This document shows positions 1-8,146 of a stretch of 40,344 nt of DNA, in pieces. How positions within the stretch are numbered: the stretch's first letter is position 1; each line of letters starts with the position of its first letter. Source of the DNA: Tepidamorphus sp. (GTDB taxonomy: Bacteria; Pseudomonadota; Alphaproteobacteria; Rhizobiales; Tepidamorphaceae); NCBI GenBank assembly GCA_028280885.1, contig JANQKY010000054.1, forward strand, positions 1 through 40,344. The letters run 5' to 3'. The position numbers were made by a program, and so were the translations under genes. The notes under the pieces are model-generated. The model was given only the letters and a program-made list of their open reading frames with translations, was not told the DNA's origin and made no database searches.

Positions 1-70
1 GATGCATGGAACAGGCTGATCGCACAACCGCAGACAATCAAATCGATCGGAAAACGCGAATGGGCCCACG

Positions 71-91
71 TCGGTCAATGCAAATGACCGA
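71..91. repeat. 7-7-7 inverted repeat
   Basis: TCGGTCA, seven spacer bases, then TGACCGA form a perfect inverted repeat. One more pair beyond a single mismatch extends it outward. It is followed by the AT-rich stretch GTTATAAC. It could be an operator or a recombinase arm site; nothing here identifies its protein. Confidence 0.45.
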
Positions 92-173
92 TGTTATAAC
101 ACCCAAACCGTTACCCACAAATAGAGGCGCTGCAAGGGTCTGCGGCGTGCCGCTATGAGCAGACTGATCCCGC

Positions 174-198
174 TAAATCATTGAAATTCAACGATTTA
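174..198. repeat. 25-bp near-perfect palindrome downstream of tRNA-Phe
   Basis: The arms are 12 bases long (TAAATCATTGAA and TTCAACGATTTA) around one central base, with a single mismatch between them. It lies 34 bases beyond the 3' end of tRNA-Phe. It is AT-rich with no T tract in the usual place, so it is a poor intrinsic terminator. A protein-binding or recombination site is possible. Confidence 0.5.
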
Positions 199-231
199 TG
201 ATATGGTATGGTCTGCTATGAGAAGGGGAGA

Positions 232-307
<76 letters not shown>

Positions 308-455
308 ATCCGGTCGGCACCTAGGCCCGCCAAGGGGCGCCGGGCGCGCGAAGACGGCGGTTTATAGGCAATCCCGATGGCGCTGTCCAGCGCCTCGCGC
401 AGGTTCCGCCAGGCGCGGTGGATATCGTCGATCCGCAGACGCGGGCCAGGCCCGG

Positions 456-674
456 TCAGCCGGTCTCGCCGGGCAGCGGCCGGTCGCCGTCCTCGTCGTC
501 ATCCTCGGTGACGGGGATCGCGTATTGGCCGGTCAGCCAGCGGTTCAGGTCGATATTGGCGCAGCGCGACGAGCAGAACGGGCGATGCCGGTCGACCGCC
601 GGCAGCCGGCAGATCGGACAGCGTTCGACCGGCGCCTTCGCGCTCTTCTCGCCTGCCTTGCGGTCCATGGCCAC
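456..674 (-). CDS. yacG: DNA gyrase inhibitor YacG (zinc-binding)
   Basis: A 72-residue protein with the YacG zinc site: CPIC near residues 19-22 and FCSSRC near 33-38, giving four cysteine ligands. A short helix with DLNRW follows. The C-terminus is acidic (EDDDEDGD), as often seen in alphaproteobacterial YacG. In E. coli YacG binds GyrB and blocks DNA binding by gyrase. The start chosen is GTG at 674, because a GAGGG ribosome site lies nine bases ahead and overlaps the stop codon of the upstream SDR gene. An ATG two codons later is the alternative. The 13-base gap to the SDR suggests co-transcription. Confidence 0.92.
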   Translation of the reverse strand: MAMDRKAGEKSAKAPVERCPICRLPAVDRHRPFCSSRCANIDLNRWLTGQYAIPVTEDDDEDGDRPLPGETG

Positions 675-687
675 CGGTCTTTGCCCT

Positions 688-1509
688 CTAGCCGTATTTC
701 AGCGTGACGCCGCCATCGACGACGAGATCGAGGCCGGTCACGTAGCGCGATTCGTCGCTTGCCAGAAACACCGCCGCATGGGCCACGTCCCAGGCATCGC
801 CCATATGGCCCATCGGCACCTGCGCATCGCGCACCCGCCACATCTCCTCGACATCGCCATCCGCGTAGCTCGCCGCAAGGCCCGCCGACCGTTCGACCAT
901 CGGCGTCTTCATCAGGCCGGGCAGGATCGTGTTCACGCGGATCCGGTCCGGCGCATACTGAACCGCGGTGGTCCGCGACAGGTGGTTCAGTGCCGCCTTG
1001 GTCGCGTAGTAGGTGGCGTAGGGGACGCCGGTATAGCGGATCGAGGCGATCGACGAGATGTTGATGATCGAGCCGCCGCCCTGGCGCTGCATCAGCGGGA
1101 TCACCTCCTTCATCGCCAGGAAGGCGCCCTTCAGGTTGATGTCGAAGACCCGGTTCCAGTCGGCCTCGGTGAGCTCGACCACCCCGCCGACATCGGCGAT
1201 GCCGACATTGTTGTCGAGGATATCGATCCGGCCCCACGCATCGACCGCGTCGGCAACGGCGCGACGGATATCGGCGTGATCGGTCACGTCGCAGCCGATC
1301 GCGCGGGCCTCGCCGCCCTCCGAGGCAATGATGGCGGCGGTGTCGCCGGCCGCGTCCTCGTCGATATCGGCACAGAGCACGCGGGCGCCCTCGCGCGCGA
1401 ACGCGGCCGCCGTCGCCTTGCCGTTGCCCCAGCCGGGGCCGATCGCGCCGGCGCCCATGATGAGCGCCACCTTGCCGGCGAGCCTGCCGGCCCCGTCAGC
1501 CCGTTCCAT
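688..1509 (-). CDS. SDR-family NAD(P)-dependent oxidoreductase
   Basis: A 273-residue classical short-chain dehydrogenase/reductase. The N-terminal dinucleotide motif is MGAGAIGPGWGNG, a lengthened version of TGxxxGxG. CDVTD is the adenine-ring Asp region, and DNNVGI replaces the usual NNAG. The catalytic set is the Ser of INISSIAS plus YYATK (YxxxK). It ends with the usual VTGLDLVVDGG. The substrate is not readable. The ATG at 1509 has GGAGA a few bases ahead and overlaps the 3' end of the acyl-CoA synthetase by 14 bases, so translation is probably coupled. Together they suggest a small acyl-CoA or carboxylic-acid catabolic operon set between maf and yacG. Confidence 0.88.
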   Translation of the reverse strand: MERADGAGRLAGKVALIMGAGAIGPGWGNGKATAAAFAREGARVLCADIDEDAAGDTAAIIASEGGEARAIGCDVTDHADIRRAVADAVDAWGRIDILDNNVGIADVGGVVELTEADWNRVFDINLKGAFLAMKEVIPLMQRQGGGSIINISSIASIRYTGVPYATYYATKAALNHLSRTTAVQYAPDRIRVNTILPGLMKTPMVERSAGLAASYADGDVEEMWRVRDAQVPMGHMGDAWDVAHAAVFLASDESRYVTGLDLVVDGGVTLKYG

Positions 1510-3025
1510 TTCCGGTCTCCTTCGCCCGTGCGCCATCGCTTTCGCGCAGGGCCGTCTTGAGGATCTTGCCGTAATTGTTCTTCGGCAGCCGGTCGACGAA
1601 GACATAGTCCTTCGGCCGCTTGAACCGGGCGATCCGGTCAAGGCAGAGCTGATCGAGATCCGCAGCGCCCGCCTCGCCGACCACATAGGCAACCACGATC
1701 TCGCCCCAGTCCGGATCGGGCCTGCCGATCACCGAGACCTCGCGGATCGCCGGGTGGGTCAGCAGCACCTCCTCGACTTCGCGAGGATAGATGTTCGAGC
1801 CGCCGGAAATGATCATGTCCTTGGAGCGGTCCTTCAGCGTGACGAAGCCGTCTTCGTCCATCACGCCGACATCGCCGGTATGCAGCCAGCCGCCGCGCAA
1901 GGCCGCGGCGGTGGCGTCCGGATTGTTCCAATAGCCGGGCACGACGCAATCGCCGCGCACCAGGAGTTCGCCGATCTCGCCGGCCGGCAGCGGTTTATCG
2001 TCGGCGTCCGCGATCATGACCTCACAGGCCGAATTGGCGATGCCGGCCGAGCCGATGCGCTGAAGCCAGCGCGGGTGGTCGCGGTCGGCGATCATCGCCT
2101 TCGACAGGACCGTGCCCGTCATCGGCGTCTCGCCCTGGCCGTAGATCTCGGCAAGGCGCGGGCCGAAGCGGTCGACCGCCTGGCGCACATCCTCGACATA
2201 CATCGGCGCCCCGCCCCAGATCAGCGTGCGCAGGCCGGCCGGATCGAAATCGGCTGGATGCGCCACCATCCGCTTGATCATGGTGGGGGCGGCGAACATC
2301 GAGGTGCCGGGCCGGGCCTCGATCAGCCGGAAGATCTCGTCGGGCTCGAAGCCGCCGGATTCCGGCACGACATTGAGCGCGGCCCGGCAGACATGCGGCG
2401 GGATGTAGCAGCCCGATCCATGGCTCATCGGCGCCGAATGCAGGATCGCGTCGCCGGGGGCGGTCGGATCGACGTCGGCGAGATAGCCAAACGTCATGGC
2501 GACGATGTTGCGGTGGGTGATCATCGCGCCTTTCGGCCGGCCCGTCGTGCCGCTGGTATAGAACAGCCAGGCGAGCGCCTCGGGCGAAACGGATGCAAGC
2601 GCCCCGCCTTCATCGGAAAACAGGCGCCCGTAATCGGCCGTGCCGATCTCGATCAGATGGGCAAGCCCGTCGGGCCGATGCGTGTCGATCGCCTGAGCCT
2701 GCGTCGCGGTCGCAAGGCAGACGGTCGCGCCGGCATCCTCGATCATCCAGGCGAGTTCGCCGCCATGCAGCTTGGCATTGGCCGGCACGGCGGTGAAGCC
2801 GCCCCACCAGATGCCGAACAGGCATTCGATATACTGCGGACAGTTGGTCGCCGCCAGGGCGACGCGGTCGCCCGCCGCAAGCCCGAGCGCCGCAAGCCCC
2901 GCCGCAAGTCGCGCGGCCCGGTCGGCCAGCGTGCCATAGGTCTGGTAGAGCGCCGGTCCATGGGCGATCGCGGGTCGGTCGGGATGTGTCCGGCCCGCGC
3001 GCGCGAGCCATGTTGCGATATTCAT
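1496..3025 (-). CDS. Class I adenylate-forming acyl-CoA synthetase
   Basis: A 509-residue AMP-dependent synthetase/ligase. These enzymes adenylate a carboxylate and transfer it to CoA. The phosphate-binding loop YTSGTTGRPKG is at residues 156-166. GGAPM and EIYGQGE (the A5 motif) follow. HTGDVGVMDEDGF and KDRSKDMIISGG mark the hinge to the mobile C-terminal domain. NNYGKILK carries the catalytic lysine at about residue 487. Length is typical for medium- or long-chain or aryl acid ligases; specificity is not clear. The ATG at 3025 is preceded by GGGGAGG. The frame is open further upstream, but that region belongs to maf. Co-directional with the SDR, which overlaps its end. Confidence 0.92.
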   Translation of the reverse strand: MNIATWLARAGRTHPDRPAIAHGPALYQTYGTLADRAARLAAGLAALGLAAGDRVALAATNCPQYIECLFGIWWGGFTAVPANAKLHGGELAWMIEDAGATVCLATATQAQAIDTHRPDGLAHLIEIGTADYGRLFSDEGGALASVSPEALAWLFYTSGTTGRPKGAMITHRNIVAMTFGYLADVDPTAPGDAILHSAPMSHGSGCYIPPHVCRAALNVVPESGGFEPDEIFRLIEARPGTSMFAAPTMIKRMVAHPADFDPAGLRTLIWGGAPMYVEDVRQAVDRFGPRLAEIYGQGETPMTGTVLSKAMIADRDHPRWLQRIGSAGIANSACEVMIADADDKPLPAGEIGELLVRGDCVVPGYWNNPDATAAALRGGWLHTGDVGVMDEDGFVTLKDRSKDMIISGGSNIYPREVEEVLLTHPAIREVSVIGRPDPDWGEIVVAYVVGEAGAADLDQLCLDRIARFKRPKDYVFVDRLPKNNYGKILKTALRESDGARAKETGNGTG

Positions 3026-3084
3026 ATGCCCTCCCCGAAGCGCTGATCCGGTGTGCCTGCCGTCCGGTATGGCTGACGGTTCGT

Positions 3085-3711
3085 TCAGGCCGATCCGCGC
3101 AGCCAGTTGAAATAGACCGGATAGCCCTCGCCGTGCAGCATCGATACGGTTTCGTAGAGCGGCAGGCCGACAACGGCGGAATAGGAGCCGATCAGCTTGA
3201 CGACGAAGCTGCCGGCGATGCCCTGTATGGCGTAGCCGCCCGCCTTGCCGCGCCATTCGCCGGCGGCGAGATAGCTTTCCATCTCCTCGCGCGACAGCCG
3301 CTTGAACCGGACCCGCGTCTCGACCAGCTTCTGGCGGATCGCCCGCGACGGCGTAACGACGCAGACGCTGGTGAAGACCTTGTGGTTGCGTCCCGACAAC
3401 AGCCGCAGGCAGTTCGCCGCCTCGTCGACCATCTCCGCCTTGGGCAGGATCCGCCGGCCCATGGCGACGACCGTGTCGGCGGTGACGATATAGGCGCCGC
3501 TGGTCGCCTCGTCGCGATCGGCCTGGCGGAAGGCCACCTCGGCCTTGGTGCGGGCCAGGCGTTTGGCCAGCGTGCGCGGCGTCTCGCCCTTGGCCGGCGT
3601 CTCGTCGATATCGGCGGGGCGCAGCACGTCCGGCTCGATGCCCGCCTGCTGCAACAGGCCGAGCCGGCGCGGCGATCCGCTGGCGAGCACGAGAGGCGGG
3701 CGATCGGTCAT
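3085..3711 (-). CDS. maf: Maf-family nucleoside triphosphate pyrophosphatase
   Basis: A 208-residue Maf/Ham1-superfamily protein. The N-terminal motif [15 protein letters not shown] (SxSPRR) is the signature loop. PADIDETP and the central TADTVV motif (catalytic Asp), then [10 protein letters not shown], complete the fold. Members hydrolyse dTTP, UTP or modified nucleotides to monophosphates. The chosen start is ATG at 3711; an in-frame TTG three codons earlier is possible. It heads a minus-strand run toward yacG. Maf and YacG genes are usually adjacent in Rhizobiales, whereas here two metabolic genes lie between them. Confidence 0.93.
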   Translation of the reverse strand: MTDRPPLVLASGSPRRLGLLQQAGIEPDVLRPADIDETPAKGETPRTLAKRLARTKAEVAFRQADRDEATSGAYIVTADTVVAMGRRILPKAEMVDEAANCLRLLSGRNHKVFTSVCVVTPSRAIRQKLVETRVRFKRLSREEMESYLAAGEWRGKAGGYAIQGIAGSFVVKLIGSYSAVVGLPLYETVSMLHGEGYPVYFNWLRGSA

Positions 3712-3907
3712 GGATTTCAAGCGTTCCGTTGCGGGGTGTCGGCGGCGGGCCGGAATTCAGGCGCCGAAACCTAACCAATTGCGCGGGCGTTGTGAACGGG
3801 GGAGGCAAAACGGCAAGGGCATCGAATGCCTCACCTTGTGTGACGCGCTGGTGCATGATTAGCTCCCCCGCCGCCAGGGCGCCAATACAGACGGGAAGGG
3901 GACGGCC

Positions 3908-4525
3908 ATGACGCCGAGGATCGAGTATTTTTTCAGCTGTGTCTCACCATTTGTCTATCTCGGCCATGACCTGTTCACGGATATCGCCGCCCGATACGGC
4001 GCCGAGGTCACCTACAAGCCGACCAATTTCATGCAGGTGTTTCCCGAGACCGGCGGCCTGCCGCTGCCCAAGCGCGCGCCGGCGCGGATCGCCTACCGCA
4101 CGGTCGAATTGAAGCGCTGGCGGGAAAAGCGCGAACTGCCACTCAACCTGCAGCCGGCGCATTTCCCCGCCGATCCGACGCTTGCCGATTGTTCGGTCAT
4201 TGCCCTTGCCGAGGCCGGCAGCGATCCCGCGCCGTTCATCGCCCGGGCCTGCCGCGCGGTCTGGGCCTATGACCGCGACATCGCCGATCGCCATGTCGTC
4301 GAGGGCCTGCTCGCCGATTGCGGCCACGACGCCCACGCGATCCTCGCCGCGGCGACGTCGGAGCCTGTCCGCGCGACCAACGAGGGCAATGTGCGCGAGG
4401 CGATCGACCGTTCGATCTTCGGCGCGCCGACCTATGTCCTGAACGGCGAACTGTTCTGGGGCCAGGACCGGCTGGATCTCCTGGAAGACGCCCTGAAGAG
4501 CGGGCGCGCGCCGATTTTGTCCTGA
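3908..4525 (+). CDS. 2-hydroxychromene-2-carboxylate isomerase-like DsbA-fold protein
   Basis: A 205-residue thioredoxin-fold protein of the DsbA/HCCA isomerase (GST kappa-like) group. The N-terminus reads EYFFSCVSPFVYLG: the serine before Pro occupies the glutathione-activating position of HCCA isomerases, and there is no CxxC, so it is not a disulfide oxidase. The C-terminus FGAPTYVLNGELFWGQDRL has the cis-Pro segment and the conserved GQDRL found in the family. Known members isomerise 2-hydroxychromene-2-carboxylate in naphthalene breakdown, but many homologues lie outside such pathways. No aromatic-degradation genes surround it, so the substrate is unknown. The start has AAGGGGA upstream. 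Divergent from maf across about 195 bases. Confidence 0.8.
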   Translation: MTPRIEYFFSCVSPFVYLGHDLFTDIAARYGAEVTYKPTNFMQVFPETGGLPLPKRAPARIAYRTVELKRWREKRELPLNLQPAHFPADPTLADCSVIALAEAGSDPAPFIARACRAVWAYDRDIADRHVVEGLLADCGHDAHAILAAATSEPVRATNEGNVREAIDRSIFGAPTYVLNGELFWGQDRLDLLEDALKSGRAPILS

Positions 4526-4579
4526 CCGCGATCTGGTCTATATCGTTTGCGGGGCAGGATACCGGACAAGGAGCTGTCG

Positions 4580-5044
4580 ATGCGGACCGTCATCATCGCC
4601 GTTGCCCTCCTCGCGCTGTCGGTGCCGGTCGCAAGCGCCCAGCAGTCGCGGCCCGATAGCGAGGCCGGCCGCTACGTTCTCAAGAAGGTCGAGGACGGCT
4701 TCCTCAGGGTCGAGCGCGAGAGCGGCGCGACGTCGCTGTGCCGAAAGCGCGACGCGCGCTGGGTCTGCGAGGCCGTCGCCGATGACCGGGCCGCGCTGGA
4801 AGAGGAAGTCGACCGGCTGGTGCGCGAAAACGGCGATCTCGCCCGCGAGATCGGCCGGCTGAAGGAACGCATCGCCCGGCTCGAGGGTGGATCGGTTAGC
4901 CGGTCCGACGACGAGCGGCCGCTTTTCGACGTTCCCACCAACAAGGATGTCGACCGGGCGATGGAGAGCTTCGACAAGATGATGCGCCGCCTGCTCGATA
5001 CGATGAAGGAACTGCGCGAGGACTACGACCAGGGCACGTTCTGA
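4580..5044 (+). CDS. Secreted coiled-coil protein of unknown function
   Basis: A 154-residue protein not assigned to a family. Residues 1-20 form a clear Sec signal peptide (MRTVIIAVALLALSVPVASA, cleavage before QQ). The mature N-terminal part holds a Cys pair (SLCRKRDARWVCE) that could form a disulfide in the periplasm. Residues about 72-105 form a heptad-like, charged coiled coil (EEEVDRLV, ENGDLAREIGRLKERIARL). The C-terminal helix contains MMRRLLDTMKELREDY. The ATG at 4580 has AAGGAG six bases ahead; an in-frame start 11 codons upstream would spoil the signal peptide. It follows the isomerase by 54 bases. A periplasmic scaffold or adaptor role is a guess. Confidence 0.75.
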   Translation: MRTVIIAVALLALSVPVASAQQSRPDSEAGRYVLKKVEDGFLRVERESGATSLCRKRDARWVCEAVADDRAALEEEVDRLVRENGDLAREIGRLKERIARLEGGSVSRSDDERPLFDVPTNKDVDRAMESFDKMMRRLLDTMKELREDYDQGTF

Positions 5045-5321
5045 CCGGCGCCGTATTCCTGATACGCAACGGGCCCGGGCCTTACCCACTGCTGTCCGGT
5101 TCAGTGATACCGGGTTTTGGTTTTCGGCTTGACCCCACACTCGGACGTCATCGATTCGGCTTTCCACGATGGGAGCGGTGTCTTGGTATCGCCCGCCAAT
5201 CCCCCTCCGTGTCATTGCCGGGACAAGCCTGGCAATGACAGCGGAGGGGGTTGCAGAGGGGCGCATACCCCTCTCCCTCGCTATCCCGGACAGCCGGCAC
5301 GATGAACGGCCATGCCACGGG

Positions 5322-5533
5322 CCCTCACCCCGGCCCTTTGGGCCGACCCTCTCCCCCTTGGCGGGAGAGGGTGCGAGTGCATCTGAGATGCCGTGTGGCG
5401 GATGCCACCGCCGGCGGACAGAAAACGCCGATACCGCAAATGATGTCGGTGCCAACTTGCCCGATCCGTCCAGCGCGCTCTTACCCTCTCCCCCTTGGCG
5501 GGAGAGGGTCGGCCCAAAGGGCCAGGGTGAGGG
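5322..5533. repeat. Paired inverted repeat, two 51-bp arms
   Basis: The left arm (5322-5372) and right arm (5483-5533) are near-exact reverse complements, apart from an inner palindrome that reads in the same sense in both. Each contains ACCCTCTCC and GGGAGAGGGT, so each arm can also fold alone. About 110 bases separate them. The same design recurs at 27916-28071. It resembles REP/BIME-type elements; a role in transcript ends or DNA structure is inference. Confidence 0.7.
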
Positions 5534-5632
5534 AGCCGCGGCCGTGCAATTAATCCTGCGCGTAGATATGTGCCACGCCCTGGCAATAACAGACCTGAGC
5601 CCCGCTAAACCGGACTACAGTGGACGTATTCT

Positions 5633-5750
5633 GGGGATGACGTCCAAGGGGGTGTTTACGTGAGTCAATGTCCCGCAAGCGTGGCTTACCGAAAACGCAA
5701 TGACAGGCAATCGGTTCATTGATGTCGCCGGACTTAATCCGCACAACAGC
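5633..5750. repeat. Dispersed repeat block, copy 1 (partner at 32423)
   Basis: Roughly 118 bases align by eye with 32423-32537. Shared landmarks in the same order are GGGGATGACG, a GGGGGTG run, GAGTC-AT-TCCCGC, CCGAAAA, a CGGTT/GGTTAAT segment, GTCGCCG and TTAA-CCG. This copy ends within a few bases of the thioesterase stop codon. It is not coding in a conserved frame. Confidence 0.7.
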
Positions 5751-5755
5751 GGGGC

Positions 5756-6622
5756 TTACCCGGCAGACGCCTCGCGAATGCGCACCGCCGCGCGGTCCTG
5801 GACGAAATCCGGCAGCGAGGCCGCCCGGCGGGCATCGAGGTCCATCAGCAGGCCGGTCGCCTGCAGGATCGCGAAGACCTTGCCGGTCCCGGTGCTGACG
5901 AAATGGTTTTCGAACGACAGCGTCGCCCGTCCCGTCGAGACGATCCGGCAGACCACGTGGATCGGATCGCCGCAAAAGGCCGGCGCGATCCGGTTCGCCT
6001 TGATTTCCATCGCAACCCGCCCCAGCCGGTTCTCCTCAAGCCACGGCGTCTCGATGTCGACCAGCTTCCAGAAATGCGCCGCCGAATCGGAATTGCAGGC
6101 AAACAGCGCCGCATCGCTCATCGCGCCGGAACTGTCGCAATGCTGCGACCGGAGCATCGTCCGCAGCACCACCTGTCCGCCGGCCGGCGCGCGGCCGCCG
6201 GGATCGGCCGGTTTGGGCTCTGTTGGAAAGCTGCGCCCCGCCGCCGCCTCTGGCAGGTCGCCGGGATGGGTCTCGATCGCCTGCGAGAAGGCCCGCGGCG
6301 CGTCGGCGAACACGTCGATACAGGTCGCCGACAGCCGGCCGCTCGTCATTTCGTAGAGTTGATGGACGACCCGGTCGGCCGCCCCGTCCTGGCGCGCAAT
6401 CGCATGCGAGAGGACATAGACCGCCTCGTTGACGCGCAGCTCGCTGTGGAACCGCACATGCCGGACGGCCGGCCGCTGCAGGTTCGCCTTGGCGATCCCG
6501 CACAGCGCCTGGAACTGCACGGAAGCATCCTCGAAGAAGGCGGCGAAGAACTGGACGTTCAGGTGGTCGTTTTCGTCAGCGCACCAGGTGTTGACGAAGC
6601 TGCGAAGCGTTTCGATGCTCAT
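5756..6622 (-). CDS. Double-hotdog acyl-CoA thioesterase-like protein
   Basis: A 288-residue protein of the 4-hydroxybenzoyl-CoA thioesterase-like group with two hotdog halves. The N-terminal half has the family signature in altered form: DENDHLNVQFFAAFFEDA corresponds to the usual D-x-MGHMN-xxY-xxxFDEA, so Asp and Asn are kept. The second half begins near VVLRTMLRSQHCDSSGAMSD, a second copy of the same pattern. Hotdog thioesterases hydrolyse acyl- or aroyl-CoA; the substrate cannot be read here. Its ATG overlaps the stop codon of the upstream hydrolase in an ATGA arrangement, so translation is coupled. The pair suggests ester and thioester breakdown of one compound. Confidence 0.75.
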   Translation of the reverse strand: MSIETLRSFVNTWCADENDHLNVQFFAAFFEDASVQFQALCGIAKANLQRPAVRHVRFHSELRVNEAVYVLSHAIARQDGAADRVVHQLYEMTSGRLSATCIDVFADAPRAFSQAIETHPGDLPEAAAGRSFPTEPKPADPGGRAPAGGQVVLRTMLRSQHCDSSGAMSDAALFACNSDSAAHFWKLVDIETPWLEENRLGRVAMEIKANRIAPAFCGDPIHVVCRIVSTGRATLSFENHFVSTGTGKVFAILQATGLLMDLDARRAASLPDFVQDRAAVRIREASAG

Positions 6623-7584
6623 GCGCTGAAAATGCCCTTCAGAAAGCTGTCGATCCGGTCGAGGCTTTCCGCCGCAAGGACGCCCGCAAACCCCATGAAG
6701 ACATGCGCGCCGCCGGGATAGACGGCCAGTTCCACATCGTTTCCGGCCGCCGCGTAGCGTGGCGCGAGAAACAGTGAATCATCGAGCAGCGGATCGAGCG
6801 TCCCCACCGACAGAAGCGCCGGCGGCAGGCCGGCAAGATCGGCAAAGAGCGGCGAGACGTCGGGATCGGCCGGGTCGCCGCCATGGCACAGGAAGTTGCC
6901 GATGAAATTGCGCATGTCGCGGGTGGTCAGGATCAGCTTTTCCGATCCCCAGTTGGCCGCGCTCGGGGTCAGGCGCAGGTCGTAGCAGCCGGCGACCAGG
7001 TTGGCGGCGCTGAATGGTGTCAGGCCATGCCTGTCGCGCAGGCGGACCATCGTCACCAGCGCCAGTTGGGCGCCCGCCGATTCGCCGCCGACCGCCAGCC
7101 GGTCGGTGCCGAACAGGCGGCTCGTCTTTCTGACAAGCCACAGGGCGGCGGCCTCGCAGTCGTCGGGGCCCTGCGGATAGGGATGTTCCGGGGCGAGCCG
7201 GTAGTCGACGGTGACGACCGCCAGGTTGCAATTGTCGACGAGCCGCTCGTGGCGCGGATCCTGCTCGTCATGGGATCCGACCGTCCAGCCGCCGCCGTGA
7301 AAGTGCAGGTAGACGCCCGACGGCGCCTCCGGCGCGATGATCCGCAGGCCGATTTCCCCGTGCGGACCGTCGATCGTCATCTCCCGGGCCCGGTCGGATT
7401 TCGGCTGCAGCGGAAACACGCCCTGTCCCGCCGCGCGTGCGGCGCGCACCTCGGCCGGCGGGAAGGACCACGGATCGGGGCTCGCGGACAATTTCTCGAT
7501 GATGCCGGCATTGATGGCGCGTGTTTCGGCGGATATGGCTTCCGCTTCGAACACGTCCGGCGACGGAAAGACGATACGCGCCAT
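6619..7584 (-). CDS. Alpha/beta hydrolase, hormone-sensitive-lipase family
   Basis: A 321-residue esterase/lipase. The oxyanion motif HGGGW is at residues 96-100. The nucleophile Ser169 sits in GGESAGA (GxSxG). The remaining triad members are probably Asp264 (GTLDPLLDD) and His294 (GGAHVF). DYRLAPEHPYP between them is typical of the HSL family, which cleaves short- and medium-chain esters. It has no signal peptide, so it is cytoplasmic. ATG at 7584 is preferred; an earlier in-frame start 13 codons upstream lacks family similarity. It is first in a two-gene minus-strand operon with the thioesterase, overlapping it by four bases. Confidence 0.9.
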   Translation of the reverse strand: MARIVFPSPDVFEAEAISAETRAINAGIIEKLSASPDPWSFPPAEVRAARAAGQGVFPLQPKSDRAREMTIDGPHGEIGLRIIAPEAPSGVYLHFHGGGWTVGSHDEQDPRHERLVDNCNLAVVTVDYRLAPEHPYPQGPDDCEAAALWLVRKTSRLFGTDRLAVGGESAGAQLALVTMVRLRDRHGLTPFSAANLVAGCYDLRLTPSAANWGSEKLILTTRDMRNFIGNFLCHGGDPADPDVSPLFADLAGLPPALLSVGTLDPLLDDSLFLAPRYAAAGNDVELAVYPGGAHVFMGFAGVLAAESLDRIDSFLKGIFSA

Positions 7585-7637
7585 GGCTCTACCCTTCTGT
7601 ACTGTTCGGCCGGCGCATATCACCCGAAGTCGCTTGG

Positions 7638-7671
7638 CAGGTCCAGTCCGTTAACAGGTCCAGTCCATTCA
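7638..7671. repeat. 17-bp direct repeat (two copies)
   Basis: CAGGTCCAGTCC occurs at 7638-7649 and again at 7655-7666, a period of 17 bases. It sits in the short gap between the divergent esterase and YjbQ genes. It may be a duplication scar or a paired binding site; no regulator is indicated. Confidence 0.5.
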
Positions 7672-7700
7672 GGCGCGCGGGCACCGGGGAAGGATACGGG

Positions 7701-8135
7701 ATGATGGAACAGCGGATGGGGGCGATGGCGGTGCGGACGGCCGGCCCCGGGTTTACCGACCTGTCGGGCGATCTGGCGCGCTGGCTTGGCGATAACGACG
7801 CCGGCGACGGCCTGCTGACCATTTTCCTGCGCCACACCTCCGCCTCGCTGACGGTCCAGGAAAACGCCGATCCGGATGTGCTGGCCGACCTTGCCGACGC
7901 GCTCGACCGGCTCGCGCCCCGCACGCATCCCTATCGGCACGGGCTGGAGGGCCCCGACGACATGCCCGCCCATATCCGTACGATGGTGACGGCCACGTCC
8001 CTGTCGGTGCCGGTCTTAGGCGGGCGGATGCTGCTGGGGACCTGGCAGGCGGTCTATCTGGTCGAGCACCGCGACCGGCCGCACGACCGCGAGATCGCGC
8101 TGCATTTCAGCGGTACGGTCACCGCCCAAAGCTAA
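7701..8135 (+). CDS. YjbQ/UPF0047 family protein
   Basis: A 144-residue protein closely matching the YjbQ (UPF0047) pattern. HTSASLTVQENADPDV, then HGLEGPDDMPAHI and the C-terminal GTWQAVYLVEHRD carry the conserved His, Asp and Glu of the family's active-site pocket. E. coli YjbQ has weak thiamine phosphate synthase activity, which gives the family its annotation; the true physiological role is not settled. The ATG at 7701 is chosen because AAGGAT lies five bases ahead; the frame is open further upstream without similarity. Its end is 11 bases from the convergent symporter gene. Confidence 0.9.
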   Translation: MMEQRMGAMAVRTAGPGFTDLSGDLARWLGDNDAGDGLLTIFLRHTSASLTVQENADPDVLADLADALDRLAPRTHPYRHGLEGPDDMPAHIRTMVTATSLSVPVLGGRMLLGTWQAVYLVEHRDRPHDREIALHFSGTVTAQS

Positions 8136-8146
8136 AGGGACACGCT

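Larger units (their letters stand above)
1..231. other. Gene-free, AT-richer flank at the 3' end of tRNA-Phe
   Basis: No open frame with coding character is visible here. The base composition is clearly more AT-rich than the rest of the window. The stretch abuts the 3' (CCA) end of the tRNA-Phe gene, the usual attachment position for integrative elements. It carries two inverted repeats, listed separately. That the left neighbour outside the window is an integrated element is inference only: no integrase gene or duplicated tRNA end is seen. Confidence 0.5.
5045..5755. repeat. Repeat island 1: mosaic of dispersed intergenic repeats
   Basis: No gene is seen in this 711-base stretch. It is built from repeat blocks that recur in the window. 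The core CCACTGCTGTCCGGTTCAG lies at 5086-5104 and its inverted copy at 5608-5625. A block at 5298-5335 (CACGATGAACGGCC onward) recurs at 37324-37361. Paired inverted arms lie at 5322-5372 and 5483-5533. A block at 5633-5750 matches 32423-32537. Short frames in the area are only translations of these repeats. Confidence 0.75.

Noticed and set aside
3908..4525. DsbA-type thiol-disulfide oxidoreductase
   Set aside because: It has no CxxC motif and no signal peptide. The Ser-Pro pattern and GQDRL ending fit the HCCA isomerase group.
5086..5625. Possible non-autonomous transposon bounded by inverted CCACTGCTGTCCGGTT / AACCGGACAGCAGTGG ends
   Set aside because: Similarity to the other copies continues outward past the cores, and no target duplication is visible. 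The cores are therefore internal to a longer repeat, not element ends.
5045..5663. Small proteins in the repeat islands (for example frames at 5169-5663 and 27645-28207)
   Set aside because: Their translations simply follow the repeats in both orientations, with similar peptides at unrelated loci. No ribosome sites or conserved frames.
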